Shown here: piece by piece, positions 1-11,959 of the stretch
Numbering within the stretch: the first letter of the stretch is position 1
How the letters are laid out: each line of letters opens with the position of its first letter
DNA from: Apus apus
Taxonomy: Eukaryota > Chordata > Aves > Apodiformes > Apodidae
NCBI RefSeq assembly: GCF_020740795.1
Contig: NC_067287.1
Location: 12,105,501 to 12,169,500 of the forward strand
Direction of reading: 5' to 3'
DNA length: 64,000 nucleotides
The notes under the pieces: generated by a model
Told to the model about the DNA's origin: nothing
Seen by the model: only the letters and a program-made list of their open reading frames with translations
Database searches by the model: none
Translations under genes and position numbers: made by a program

Positions 1-251
1 TAGTGCCAGAGTGCTTTATCATTTCTGAAATAAAGAAATCAAACTGCAGCCTTGTTCTGGGTGTTTACGCTCAGTAATAATTGAATGTTTCATTTAAAAT
101 AATTTTTCGGTACAGACAGTGAAGTGCCATATTGAAGTTGAGCTGAAAGGGGAATAACTGATTAATGATGGCTGGGAAGAGAAAGGTGTTTTTAGTCAGA
201 GGGCTCCTTGGTGTTATGAACAAAACAGAGCATACACAGTTATAATCCCAC

Positions 252-282
252 CTTGTTGTGTGGATGAGATCCACACAACAAG
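252..282. repeat. Perfect 14-bp inverted repeat with 3-nt loop
   Basis: CTTGTTGTGTGGAT (252-265), loop GAG, then ATCCACACAACAAG (269-282). The arms are exact reverse complements. No transposon ends or target duplications were found around it, and the stem is too short for a microRNA precursor. Confidence 0.9.
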
Positions 283-434
283 TGTTCTACAGCTCTGAAC
301 ACTGGCTGGGGACAGCTGTGCAGGAACAAGAAGGCTCTGCATTTCAGGGGGTAACAGCATGAGCTGTAATTCCTCCTAGATTATGTTTGCTAGACCTAAA
401 CTACCAGAAGGGAGTGCATGATGTTCTTGCAGAG

Positions 435-510
435 GTTTTCTTTCTTTGTTTTGGTTTGGGAGTGTTTTTTTTGTTTGTTTGTTTTTTAGTTAGTTTTGTT
501 TTTTCCTTTT
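435..510 (+). repeat. T-rich low-complexity tract with (GTTT)n
   Basis: T/G-rich sequence including tttttttgtttgtttgtttt. It could be the degraded poly(A) of a minus-strand insertion, but no element body was recognised. Confidence 0.7.
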
Positions 511-3500
511 AAACTGGAGCAGGCTAATTGTACTGCCTGACAGCTTCATTCTGAGCACTCTCACTGCCCCAGCTACCAGGCAAACCAGCTCTGGTCTCAA
601 GACATCAGTCACCACAACATTGAACCTGGAAGCAGCAGGCACTAGGAAGGAATGTGGCTTAGCCAGATTGAAGAGATCCTGCAGCACTTAATGCTACACA
701 GCTGGGTCAGAATTGGAAAGCTGACTTGAAGCTGAGGCATTTGATTCATGTCTATATTCATGTAACACACTTGATTCATCCCCACAGGCATGGGGATTGC
801 ATTTTGCACCTTCCTGAGATGAAGGCTCATCCCAGCAGAGAGATTAATTGAGTCAGGGTGGGCAACTCAAGTCCTTAAGAGGCATAGCTGAGACCCTGAA
901 GCCTGCACTCAGCAAGAGCTGATCCTCAGAAGCATCTGAGAAAATCAACTTTTCTTATTTTATGTTAACACACCAAACTGTCTTAACAGGGTTGCCCCAC
1001 TGCAACAAGACCCAAAATTTAATAAATGGTCCCATTGGTATAGCTCACTTTTGTGTGTTGGCACTGCTGTGCCAAAAGGATTAAAAACTAGTTAGGAAAC
1101 ACCTGAGTCACATCTGCTGCCTTTAGTGATTCACCAGGCTCAGAGGGAGCAGATCTGCAGCATATGGCAGCCCCATGTCAGTAGACAGGGGAATCTCAGC
1201 AGAGCTGGGGCTGGCAAGAGCCTGTGCTGCCATCCTGCTGCTGCACTTGTTTGCTCTCCCTGCTGACCTGAGAGGCTGAGTCCAGCCAGGGATCACTGCT
1301 GCTGGCAGCAGTTGTAATGGGGAGGAGAGGCTGCAAATGCTTCCTTTTAATTCACTGAAAAAAACAGGCCTGCAGTAAAAAAGCTTTTATATCTAAAAGA
1401 GGTACAGGTGGGGGAGGAAAAGCACAGGCAGGGAAGTGGAGGAGGTGGATGGCAATGCCTCCTTCCACTCCCCACAACATGGACTTCCTCAGCTTCAGCT
1501 TTCCTCCCAGCACAGAGATCATGGTGACATACCCCCACAGTATCTACACTGAACATTTTCTCCCTTTGCATTCAGGCTGACTGTCCTAGAAAAGGCTCCT
1601 TGAATATTTCAAAGGCCTTCAGGACTTGCCCCTGTGGGCAGAAGCTCTGGTGTCTGCACTGGGGGACCTGTCTTAGGCTCTGTGTAGGAGCAGCTGTTCT
1701 AAGGAGGCTGAACCACCCTTGTTCAGAGGCACATCACTCACTGCTCCAAACACACACCCTTTGTCTGGGGAGAGTTGTGGCTTATGCCTATGTGGGTGCA
1801 GCCTATGATTCAAGGGCCAGGCTGTGGCCAGAAGCCATTAGCAGAGAGGATGGGAAGGAGAGCAAACCAACCTGTTTAGGATGCCAAGCAAAAGCACCAG
1901 AAGGACTTTGTGTCTCAGAGGCACAATACAAAATGTCAGTCCTATACTCAGCACACCAGGGCAGAGACAGAAATCACCACAAATTCAGAAAGTCGCATAT
2001 GGCAAATGGCTCAAACCTCAGTAAAAGAAAATTACAGCTCTGACCCAATTGGCAGGATACCAAGTGCCATGATTTTTGACAGCATTTCTAAATTCATGAC
2101 CACTGGGTGAAAAAGCTTGCACAAGTTTCTACATATTCATAGCATTAAAATATAAATTTTTTTTGACCTCCCTGGTGACAGCCTGTGGCTCAGCAAAGAG
2201 CAGGAACCCAGCATCTAGCCCTCTACAACCAAGAGAAAACTTTCCTTCTCCTCAAAAAGAGTATCCCCTCTTCACCATCAGCAGTGGACATGGCAACAGC
2301 TAAGATGGCAGCCTGGAACCATCACCAGGGTGGTCACATTGGTGACATGTTCATCATCCCTGAGTGATGATAAGTGGTTGCCACTGCATGGCTCAGTGAT
2401 GAAGCCCAGGGGCAGTCTGGCCTGCATGTTTATCTCTGCATGCATGTCCCATCCATCCCTATTGCCTGATGGAAACCCTGGGTCTTTCCTGCCCCAGAAC
2501 TGGGTTTACGGAGTGGTTCCCAGGCCAGTCTGGATTCTTTCCACTTAGGATGTTTGGTGTTGCCACTCACTGTCCCTCAGCACAGCCCCCACCTACAGGG
2601 GTTTTCACTTTTCTTGTCTGCAAAGAAGAAAGAATACCCAAATGAAAATACCCCACCTCTCAAGAGAGAAGGAAGGGAAAACCCCAGAGTCATGCCTTCC
2701 AGAGTTTTGGTCCTTCACAGGAAGCCTCCCCACTCCATTTCAGTGGGTACCATTTCATTTAACAACACCATTTCCCTTCACTTTTCCATCTCACAGGACG
2801 TCTGCTCTGGCCCCGTTTGCCTCATGCCACAAAGGGACTCAATTGCAGAGCTGTGACATATGTTATGATATAGTGTTACCCATAAATGGAAGCTTTAACT
2901 AACAACTGTGGCATATTGAAAAGGCAGAGAGAATCCTTCCACAGTGCTAATTGCCTTTTAAAATAAAGTCAGTGCTACAATTCAGTACTGTTGCCAATTA
3001 GTAAGCTCCTCGCTCTGTTCCTTGGCTACAAATGTGAACTGTTCGGGTGTATGGCACTGGCTGGCTTCCTCTTTTGGGGGAGTTACCTGACATTTCTGGT
3101 GTTACTACAACAGTGGCTGATGAGGAAAGACCATGGCCTGGTTTTACCCCCTGGTTCATGTGATTGAGTGAGAAAAAGGCACCCAGCTCATCTGCACCAT
3201 GCTTTTTTGTCCCCTGAGCAAAGAGGTCAGATCCTATAGCATGATGAGGACAGATTTTGATACATCAGCTGAAGGGGCAGTGGGATGATGGACTGCACTT
3301 CTGCCTGAAGAACCACACATTTCAGAGCTGTGTTTTTGGAGACATCCTAAGTGGATGCTCTGCAAGACATTTTCTCCATCTAATTGGTGGGGTATGTCTG
3401 TCTTTCTGGGGTGACTGGGAGCCAGATGATCTCATCACTTGGGAACAGTCAGCTTGGCAGGACCATATGGCAGTGGAGACTGGGGGTGACAAGTGCTGCG

Positions 3501-4258
3501 GGTCAGGGATGGGAGGAATATTTTGGGGAAAGTCTCCCACAGGCCCTTGGAAAGCAAACAGAAACTCAGGAGCTCTCTGACCTCTCAGTAAATGGGTCCT
3601 ACAAGCCAAAAGCATTGCTTTGCAGCAAAATCTCACCTGTATTACAGCTGTCCTGGTCCTTGTGTCATTGCTTACCTATTTACAGGGGCAGTGTGACAGA
3701 GAAGACAAGGCTGGCTCCCAGGTCAGCACATGTTGCAGTTTCTCAGAAAAACCCAGCTCTAGGTTTTGAGGGCACAAACTTTGATCCTTCCAAAGTGAAG
3801 CTGTGGTGAAACTGTGCCACTGAGTTCTGATTCCTTGTGGTAGCTCTTAAAAACCAATTCACAAAGGTCTGAAGCTGATACTTCAGGCACTGAAGAACTT
3901 TTAAACCCAGTTTCCCAGTAAAAGAAGGGAGCCTACATCTTTCCAGGTCAGAAAGGCCACTCACAAAAAGGGGTTTAATCTCCCTGGGGACTACGTGACT
4001 TGTGTGGAGCCATTCTCCATCATTGCAGTGGGGAGGACATCTCTGAGCTTCCATGGCAGCCAGAGTTAAACTTGTTCCTAAATTCCTCTCTCACCCCTGC
4101 TATTCCCTCTCCTCCTACTCCCACAGCGAGGCCCATTCAAAGCACTAAGCAGTAAAACACACCCCTCCCATTTATCCAGCACTGACCTCCTCCCGCCTGG
4201 GCAGGGCACATGAATCCAGCCTAATTAGCAGCAGTCCTAATAAAGCTGGCTGAAAACC

Positions 4259-4293
4259 CACCATTTAAATGAAAAATGGTGTTGTATAAATAG
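4259..4293 (+). promoter_or_regulatory. TATA-like box beside a short inverted repeat
   Basis: TATAAATAG is at 4285-4293, just after an 8-bp inverted repeat CACCATTT/AAATGGTG (4259-4266 and 4274-4281). A 62-codon open frame starts at 4340, about where a transcript from this box would begin, but its product has no recognisable domain. The match could be chance in AT-rich sequence, or a MEF2-type site. Confidence 0.2.
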
Positions 4294-5299
4294 AAGGCAG
4301 GGTAAGCAGGGCCATAACACAACTTCTTGTCATCCGCAGATGAACAGCCTCATAAGTTACAAGGAGCTCGATGCCTCGGCTGAGCTCCAGTCTGTTTTTC
4401 CCTGGGGAGGCAATGCCTCTGCCTCCTGCTGTGCCTTCACTCAGGGCTTCGGGGCTTTATCCAAAGAGATTAGGGTCTCTGCTGCAGCTGAAACCATAGA
4501 TTTCTGCTGTGTAGTGGTACTTCATTGAAATGTGATTTCATTCCTTGTTTGCTGCTACCTTGGCTGAAAGCTAAAGAATTGCAGAGATTGGCTCCACGCA
4601 CTGAGCTCACATCATCACTGCTTTAGCCATGACTGGCTCCTGCTGATACCACAACAGCCCCATCTTCCATCCAGTGGTGGTCCCCTGGGGACAACCCAGC
4701 CTGACCAAGCATCCTCTAATTCCAGCCAGGGACATGATGGGATCAGAGGTCTCCAAATCACCAGTGTATTTGACTAAGCATATAAATAGACCAGATTGCC
4801 ACCGAGTTACATCCATGAGGAGCCTTACAGGCAGACCAAGGCCAGAGAGCAACAAAGCCAACTGCAAGACACAGCACACACCATGAAAAGCACCCCCAGC
4901 CCCATGACTGCTTTTCTGTGCCTGCCAGCCTTCTTATTACCATTTTTAACTTCAAAAATACTGTTTAAAGCTTTATTAGCAGAAGCACTAGAGCACCGAA
5001 TGGTACAAAACAAGCCTGGTCTTGCTGGGGCAAGGGAGAAAGGAAGAGATGGTCAAGCAGGTCTTTCCCATCTCTTCCTCTTTGGAGAGTTAATTAGCAA
5101 GACAAGGTAATGGTATTTTTGCACTTACTGTATGTGCTGATTACAGTAAACTTTGTCCTGCATGTTGAAGTCAGAAACATCTCCCATCCACAAAAAGCGA
5201 TCAGGCCCAATTAATGAAGACGTAATTTCCCCAGATGCTGCCATTAACAAAACTCAGTCTTCCTAACAACACGACTATAATTAACCCAGCTAACCGCAG

Positions 5300-5750
5300 C
5301 TCTGGTCCCAGCAGCACGGAGCTGCCCGTGCCCGCCGCGCCCCGCGGCTCCGAGCTGGGAGGTGGCTTTGGGACGGGCAGGCTCAGCTCACAGCCCAGCA
5401 GGGACAAAGCCTTCCTGCGAAGCAGAACAAGGCAGCTGCCCTGACCCTCAGGGCTCCTGAGGCCGGCAGGACGGGCAGCAGGCCGGCGGGCCCACGCTTG
5501 GGCCGGCCAAACGCGCGGCAAAAACAAACAGTCCCTTGACCCAGGGCGTCTCCTGGGGCTGCTTCCACGTTCAGGCCTCGCACAACGAGCCCAGACGCGC
5601 CTCCACCACCGCCCCGAGCGGAACAACTTACTGTCGGAGGGCAGCGGGAGGAGCGGGGGCACAGGCCACTCAGGTCTCCTCGCAGAGCGAGCCAGGATCC
5701 CACCAGAGCCCGGCCACTGGGAACAGAGGGAGATGGTGCTGGAGCCGCGA
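5300..5750. promoter_or_regulatory. Small CpG-rich island
   Basis: This is the only stretch in the window with dense CpG: gccgcgccccgcggctccga near 5334, ggccggcaggacgggcagca near 5461, ccaaacgcgcggc near 5508, and more to about 5745. It is flanked on the left by an AT-rich block with several TAAT cores (5195-5295). CpG islands often mark promoters or polycomb-bound enhancers. A strong minus-strand donor (CA|GTAAGT at 5632/5631) lies within it. No recognisable protein is encoded. Confidence 0.5.
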
Positions 5751-8136
5751 TAGCAGGGGTTTAAAGCCCCTCCTGAAGGCAACACAAGCCAGGGCTGCTG
5801 GTCCAGGGTTGAGCTTAAATGGGGCTCCAGAACCAGTGGGAGGATGTGGTCCCAGGTGGGGCTGGGCAGGGCTGTTAGGGCCTTCAGGTGCTTTTCCTCC
5901 AGGGATAACGGGGGGTGTGCAGCCATCAAAGGCTTTGCCCGCTGCAGCCTGTGCTTGCTGTGGGCCAGGGACCCAGTGCTGGGGGGATTCTCCTCTTGGT
6001 CTTTCCTAAATCAGCCCTGGTCCTGTTTCTCTGGCAGCCAGCTGGGGCGTGGAAGAGGAGAGGACGAAGGTGCCAGTGTTCAGAGCAAATTTCAGGATCT
6101 TCCCAGGGCTTTGGTCCTTGCTAAGCTGAGGCAAAAGTCTCATCGAATGCCTGTGTCTGTCTTGCTCTCACCTACTCCCAGTACAGGAGGCAGGAGCTGG
6201 AGCTGCCCTCGGATAGGGGAGGATTCAGCCTCTTGCAGCCTCCCAGGCCATATTTTAGTGGCAGAGAAAGCTCTCTGCCCACTTCCAGGGCTGAAGGGTG
6301 AACACAGGTGAGATGCTTTAGCCAGTCCTACTAGCTTGCACAGAATTGTTTCAACTTTCCCCAACTTGAGACAAGAACTGGTATTTTCCAGTGGTCAAAA
6401 CCACTTAGAAGCAGCAGTTTCACCCATGGCCAAGTGTGCCCTGAAAGGATTTTTGGGTTAGGTTTTTGAGTTCGATTTTATTTCACAAAAAAACCATGGG
6501 CAGCATTTCTAAAAAGCTCAAAAGAGCTGGCAGTGCTTTTGTGTCTTGAGGGAAGAGCCCCTGGTTCCTCTCCTAGCCTTTTCTTCTGGTGAGAGAAGAA
6601 ACAAGAAAGGAGATATCAAAAAGTAATGAACACTGGGGTTTTTTTCCACAAGAATGGGAAGTTTAAAATGAATTTAAATTCTTCAGTTCCTTCTTTTGAT
6701 AGCATTGCTCAATAGGGAGTTTGTTTCTAAGCCAGCTCTGGGAGCACCCTGAAGCCCCTACATTTTGGACTAACATTGACTAAACCCCATTTTCTAGCTT
6801 GAGACCGTCAGAGCTTTAAATAATTCATCCCTCTTTCTTGCAGATTGATTTAACTGAAATCACCTGAAAATAGTAAGCTTAAAAATGTAGGCAGTCTGCT
6901 GGGCCAGAAAAAGCAGGATATTTTAATGGAACTACAGACCTCTCTAAACCAGTGAGTAGATTAACAATTACCTGATATAATAACATGTAAAAATATGCTT
7001 TGGACAAAGGTGAGATTGTTCATGTGAATTAAAATGTCTGAGCTGCAACACTCCTGCCTTAATAGTGGATTTAAGCTGCTGCATAAAGTGATGATAGAAC
7101 GGTCATTGCTTCCGAGTAATTAAGGAAGAAATGGAGAATTAACAAGTGCTTTTGTGGAGGGCTGGGGAAACGCTGGCAGCTCCTCATGGCCACTGAGCAG
7201 GGGGTTTCTGGAGGGGTTCCTGGGCACTAATGTGGAAGCAAGATGCCAGGGAGGGCCTTTCACCCCTTCTCTGAGAGATGCTGCCACCAAACCGGCCTGG
7301 CTGCGAGCACCAGGGACAACTTGGTGACGCATTTGAAGGCATTTTCTGGGCAGTGTGCTGCTGTTCCCCATCCTCTCTCTGCAGATGGTGGGCATTAAAT
7401 CCCAGCAAGCCTCATCCACACTGGCTGCCCCAGGGAGCTATGAAATATTCATTGGGAAAAGCGAGCGAGGAAGTGAGCGATTGACTCCGTGGCCGGGCAA
7501 TTAGGGCACGGGTGAGGGGGGAGCTCAATTATTCATACCCAGTGGAGCGACTTCTCCAGCAGGGAGAGCAAAGCCTCCCAGTGCCCTGCTGCTACTGGAA
7601 GCCCCTTGTTGGGGGAAGAGATAGCCCCTCTCGCTGCTTCACCACCATTGTCATATCAGTGTTTGTCTCCCCTTTGCAAAGGACGAAATTTGGTCCCCAA
7701 GCCCCAGAGTGGGGCCGAGACTGCCCCAACAGGGGGGCCCCTGGTGTTGGTCCCCTCCATCCCTTTTCTGCAAGATGGAGATGATAGTCCTGGCTGTATG
7801 GGGTGAGGGATTAAAATGTCCGAGGTATAGAAAAGCCAGCAAGGAGACTCGCTCCCTGCTGGTGAGCAAAGCTATCCCCTCCCTCCTCAGTGGGCTGCAT
7901 CTGGGGGCAATTCCCAAACTGCTGCCCCCCACCCCCTCCCCAGGTCTTCCAGCAGCACGGTGGGAAGCATTGCCTAGTGCCCTTCCAGGTGTTGGGCTCT
8001 GCCTGCCTCACCATTGTGCACCCAAAGCTGTGCCTGTGTCCAGTGGAGGCTGGAGCTGCAGCAACGTCTCTCCAGCACCCAGGAGCACCAGCCCCACCGA
8101 TGCACAGTGTGTGCCAAGGTGGCTTTTTTCACAGTG

Positions 8137-8169
8137 TTTTCTTTTTCTTTTTCTTTTTTTTCCTTTTTG
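8137..8169 (+). repeat. Pyrimidine-rich simple repeat (CTTTTT)n
   Basis: An uninterrupted C/T tract with three roughly six-base CTTTTT units followed by a run of T. It explains the Phe/Ser-rich tails of several chance open frames here. Confidence 0.85.
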
Positions 8170-9122
8170 CACCACAGTAATTCTTTTATTCCATTAGCTA
8201 CAGAAAATCAATGTGTCTTTTCGGTTAAAAGTCCTGGCTTGAAGCTTTCAGTCTCTTAAATCATCTTCCCATGATTTAAGGGGGGGCAGGGGGAGGCAAA
8301 AATCCCTCTCCAGTGCCAGCTGCTGGGACAGCTTCCCAGAAGCCCCACCACAGAAAGGTAATGTGAGAGCAGGAGGAGTGAGAGGGGCTGAGCCTCCAAC
8401 CCTGCCCCTTTGCCCTCCCACCCCACGGAGCACCTTCTCCCCCAGTGCACCACAGTGGCTCTGCCGGAGTCAGCTCCTCCACGGATGGGGTGGGGGGGAT
8501 CAGTGCTGGCAGGGCCCCCAGCTCCCAGAGAGTGGGCTCCTGCAGGAGCAGCCCTGTGCCACCCAACCCAGCAACATCCTTTTTACTGGCAAACAGCACA
8601 AAGTCGTGAGGAAACTGTTCAAGCAAACGTGTCCGTTCCCAGCCCCGCTCCTGGGAGCGCAGCAGCACCCGCATGCTAATCCAGCCAGATGTTATTAAAG
8701 CCTTGATCAAATTAAACATCAAGAGGTTTTAAGTTCTCCCTTTGGATTCATCTGGAAAAAAATTCTTCTGAGAGAATCAGCTAATTGATGGGTCACGTTG
8801 AAAAAAATTTTGGCAGCCTGCTGGGTTGGAGCATCAGTGAGAGGGAGCTGCCCCCCCCATCCCTGGCCAGAGATGGCTGGTGGGATGCTTTTGGGGTCCA
8901 TGTGTTTCCCTAATCCTTTACAGACTTGGCTGAAGCATTGGGAAGATGCAGACAGCCCCAAAAGTGATGTAAAAACATTCCGTACTGGAGGCTTTTCCCT
9001 CCTTCCTGCTTTCAGATTAATTTATTGAATTTCCACCCTTGAAATAGAGAGCAACGCTGCGGAATCCGAAGGCACGGCTCCTTTGTCTCGCCTTGCAAGG
9101 CAAGAAAATAGCCCTGCTCCCC

Positions 9123-9142
9123 TTTCATGCTAGTGCATGAAA
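9123..9142. repeat. Perfect 8-bp inverted repeat
   Basis: TTTCATGC and GCATGAAA are separated by TAGT. The site sits in a repeat-free, AT-rich block (9020-9320) that may be regulatory. Both arms resemble half of an octamer-like (ATGCA/T) site. Confidence 0.6.
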
Positions 9143-11799
9143 AATCTTCCAGGGAAATCTCCATTCATCAAGATTGAAGGGCACACAACAGAGGAGCTTA
9201 ATGCCCTGCTGCCTGTTAACTTGTACCTCTGTTTGTGTTATCAAACGAAGTGATTAAGAAGATTGCTTTTTCTTTTAAGTGTGGCAGGACACAAAATTTA
9301 CAGGGAAAGGACGTGGGCGCCGCTCGACATCAGAGGTGGAGCATTTCCTGACAATTAAGAGGGAGACATGAAGTTTGAGGCAGAAGATGATTTTCAGCAC
9401 AGATGTGCCACGTGTCCCATGTCACCAAGGGGTGCTGGGAAGCTGCTGGGGACGGAGGGTTCTGGCTGGGTCTGTGGTGATGCCAACATGTCAGCCACCA
9501 CCTCCCCCCTGTCCCAGCCACAGGGAGCTGCTCCACCGTGTTTATCAACCAATAACAGAAAAATATTCATGATTTTCACTGACCTCAACATGATTTTTTA
9601 AACCATTACTTATAGAATTAATAGAGAATTCAAATAACCCAAATGAATGATAACATTTTAAATTAATTTTTGGCTACAAATGAACACAAATGGTTTCAAT
9701 ATAAAATGCATTAACTCCAGCACCGGGGAAATTCATCCTCATTAAAGGTGCACCCAAGCTGCAGCATGTTCCTCAGGGTGCTTGGCTCTGGGACCTGCCT
9801 GAAACCCTTTTTCAACTGTAAAGCCACATTTCCTTCTGTCCCACATAAACTCCTCATGGCTTTTACCTTTGAGTAATGTACATCCACAGTGAGCTTGTCC
9901 TTTTGTCCCTTAACTGCCCCACTTTGTCTGGTTTAATCCCCCAGGAGGAACATTAGTGGAAGGACACAGCCCAGCCACGAGGCTCATCTCCGCTAAAGTA
10001 ATTTTTTCTTGCATGGAAAATTTGTAGCTGACAACCAGATCATTTTAATGCTGACCTCCCTCTGCCAACGGCCAAATTCATCAAGAAAAGGGGGGATGAG
10101 CCCTGGTATCCATAATGATCCTGGTGGCACTGGGTGGGAGCTGCTCCCCAGCTCTCCCAGCCAAATCCCATCACTTGGCCCAACAGGGACCATGCCCCAA
10201 ATCAATGGTCAGGGCAGATATTGTGTGGGCATAATGCAGTTTCTTCCACTTAATTCAATCACTGTATAATTATGTTACCTTCTCTGGCACTTGTTTATTT
10301 GTACCAAAGGCAAATACTTTCCACCTTTTATTTTTATCCTTCCAGGCAGGTGACATTGGAAAACGCAATCAGGGGTGACAGAAAGTTTCTGTTTCGATTA
10401 ATGAGAGAGCAAAGTTCTGGAGAGGAGGAGGGGCAGAAAAGCAGGGATGGAGGAGGACTTGTGATAATTCAGAATGATTAGGGCTCATTGTGCTGTTTTA
10501 CTGCCTGTTGCAGTTTCTGAGGCAGAACTGTTGGGCTGTGAAGGTCTGGAGATGTCCCTCAGGTACTCGCAGTGATGGTGAGGTGGCCACCTGGTGCAGG
10601 CTGGCCAGTGGCCCACGGGACTCGCTGACATCCCACCACTGCTCATGGAGCCCTGCCAGTGTGCACGGGGCAGGGCAAGCAAGGGATGCGGATGTTGTCC
10701 CAGCAGATCCAGCCACAGCAGTGGGATGGGAGAGACAGAGGAGGATGCTTGGTTTGCTGTAGAAGTGCTCTGTGGAGCAGGTTATCCTTGGTGCAATGCC
10801 CAGCTGTGTTTTTACCCGTGTATTTCCCCATGAGGAAAGGCCATGTGCCCGCAGCATCCTTCCTCCTCCTCTCCCTCCATCGTGGCTGGCTTGCTCCCTG
10901 AAGCGTGGTGGTTTGTGTCCCTCACTGAATGCAGTGCTGGTTGCCCTCATCTGCCACATACCACCTCATCCTTGCATGGATATGTTGGCTCTTAATTCCA
11001 ATGACACCTCGAGGCAAACAAATCCAGTTGAATGTTTCCTTTAGCTGTGGCAACGCTGTCGCAGTGTCACCGTCTGGCTTTCCCTCAGTCTGATAGCCAC
11101 GGGTGGATGTGGCCATGTTTGCTCTCCTCTAGTCCTCCTCTCCCACCCTCTCTGTTGGCCTCAACTCCATCACCCCACTTCACTTAGAGTCTCCTTGAAG
11201 ACCAAGGCAGTGTAATCTCATCTTGACAGACCTTAGTAGGAGCAGGATGCACCCAAACAGCTTCTATTTTTATTAAGTGACAAAGCACATCCACTCCTCC
11301 AGTTTACGTGGGTCACCATCATCCTGGAACTACACAAACCAGGAGCACCTGGCTCACTGGGCTGCCTCCAATGCTTGTGGATGTGTGTGACATCCCTATA
11401 GTCACATTAGCCTGTTCTTCAAGGCATCTGATTTGCTCTTGGAAACTCCCCGTCCTCAGGAAAGCAAAATGAGAAGAGATTTGGCTCCTTCCCCCAAAAA
11501 ATACATAAAATGTTCCTGGAGTGCTGTGAGTTTTTGCCTTGCCCTTGCAGGGCTTAAATATTGCATAGGGCTCAGGAGAACAGGGAGGAAGGTTTTTGTG
11601 ATTACTACTTTTGCCTATTTCTTATGAAGTTTTGCCATCTCCATGGTCTATGGCCAGGGGATATCCTGCCAGCTTGGGTTAACATCCCAGGTACCCCTTG
11701 GGCTGGCTGGGAGCCCCTGGGAAAATGGAGAGATGGGTTAGGCATGAAGGCAGATGATGGGGATGGGAACAACACAGGAACATGCAGAGTTCCAGCTTC

Positions 11800-11959
11800 G
11801 AGACATTTGTGTCTCCTTCTCTGGAGACATTCAAAACCCATCTGGACACGTTCCTGTGTAACCTACTCCAGGGGATCCTGCTCTAACAGGGGGGTTGGAC
11901 TAGATGATCTTTTGAGGTCCCTTCCAACCCCTAAGATTCTGTGATTCTGTGTGATTCTG
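11800..11959 (+). mobile_element. CR1 LINE 3' fragment
   Basis: About 160 bp of a 5'-truncated CR1 with the diagnostic 3' end: gagacattcaaaacccatctgg, then ggttggactagatgatct, gaggtcccttccaacccc, and a tail of attctgtg-type repeats ending near 11959. It includes only the last codons of ORF2 and the 3' UTR. The left boundary is approximate. Confidence 0.92.

Larger units (their letters stand above)
1..5194. other. Gene-free stretch, left edge
   Basis: No coding exon or RNA gene was recognised on either strand. The open frames here are short, overlapping and without domains. The stretch holds the 14-bp hairpin, a T-rich tract and the TATA-like site listed separately. Confidence 0.6.
5751..11799. 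other. Gene-free stretch with candidate non-coding elements
   Basis: No exon was recognised. GC-rich, open-frame-rich patches alternate with AT-rich, repeat-free blocks with homeodomain-type TAAT cores, at 6790-7110, 7436-7560, 8690-8815, 9020-9320 and 9590-9740. Such alternation is common around developmental regulatory sequence, but conservation cannot be judged here. Confidence 0.45.

Noticed and set aside
5201..5929. 242-codon minus-strand open frame, the longest in the window
   Set aside because: It lies across the CpG island, where stop codons are rare. It is rich in Arg, Pro, Gly and Ala with no domain, and shorter frames overlap it on both strands.
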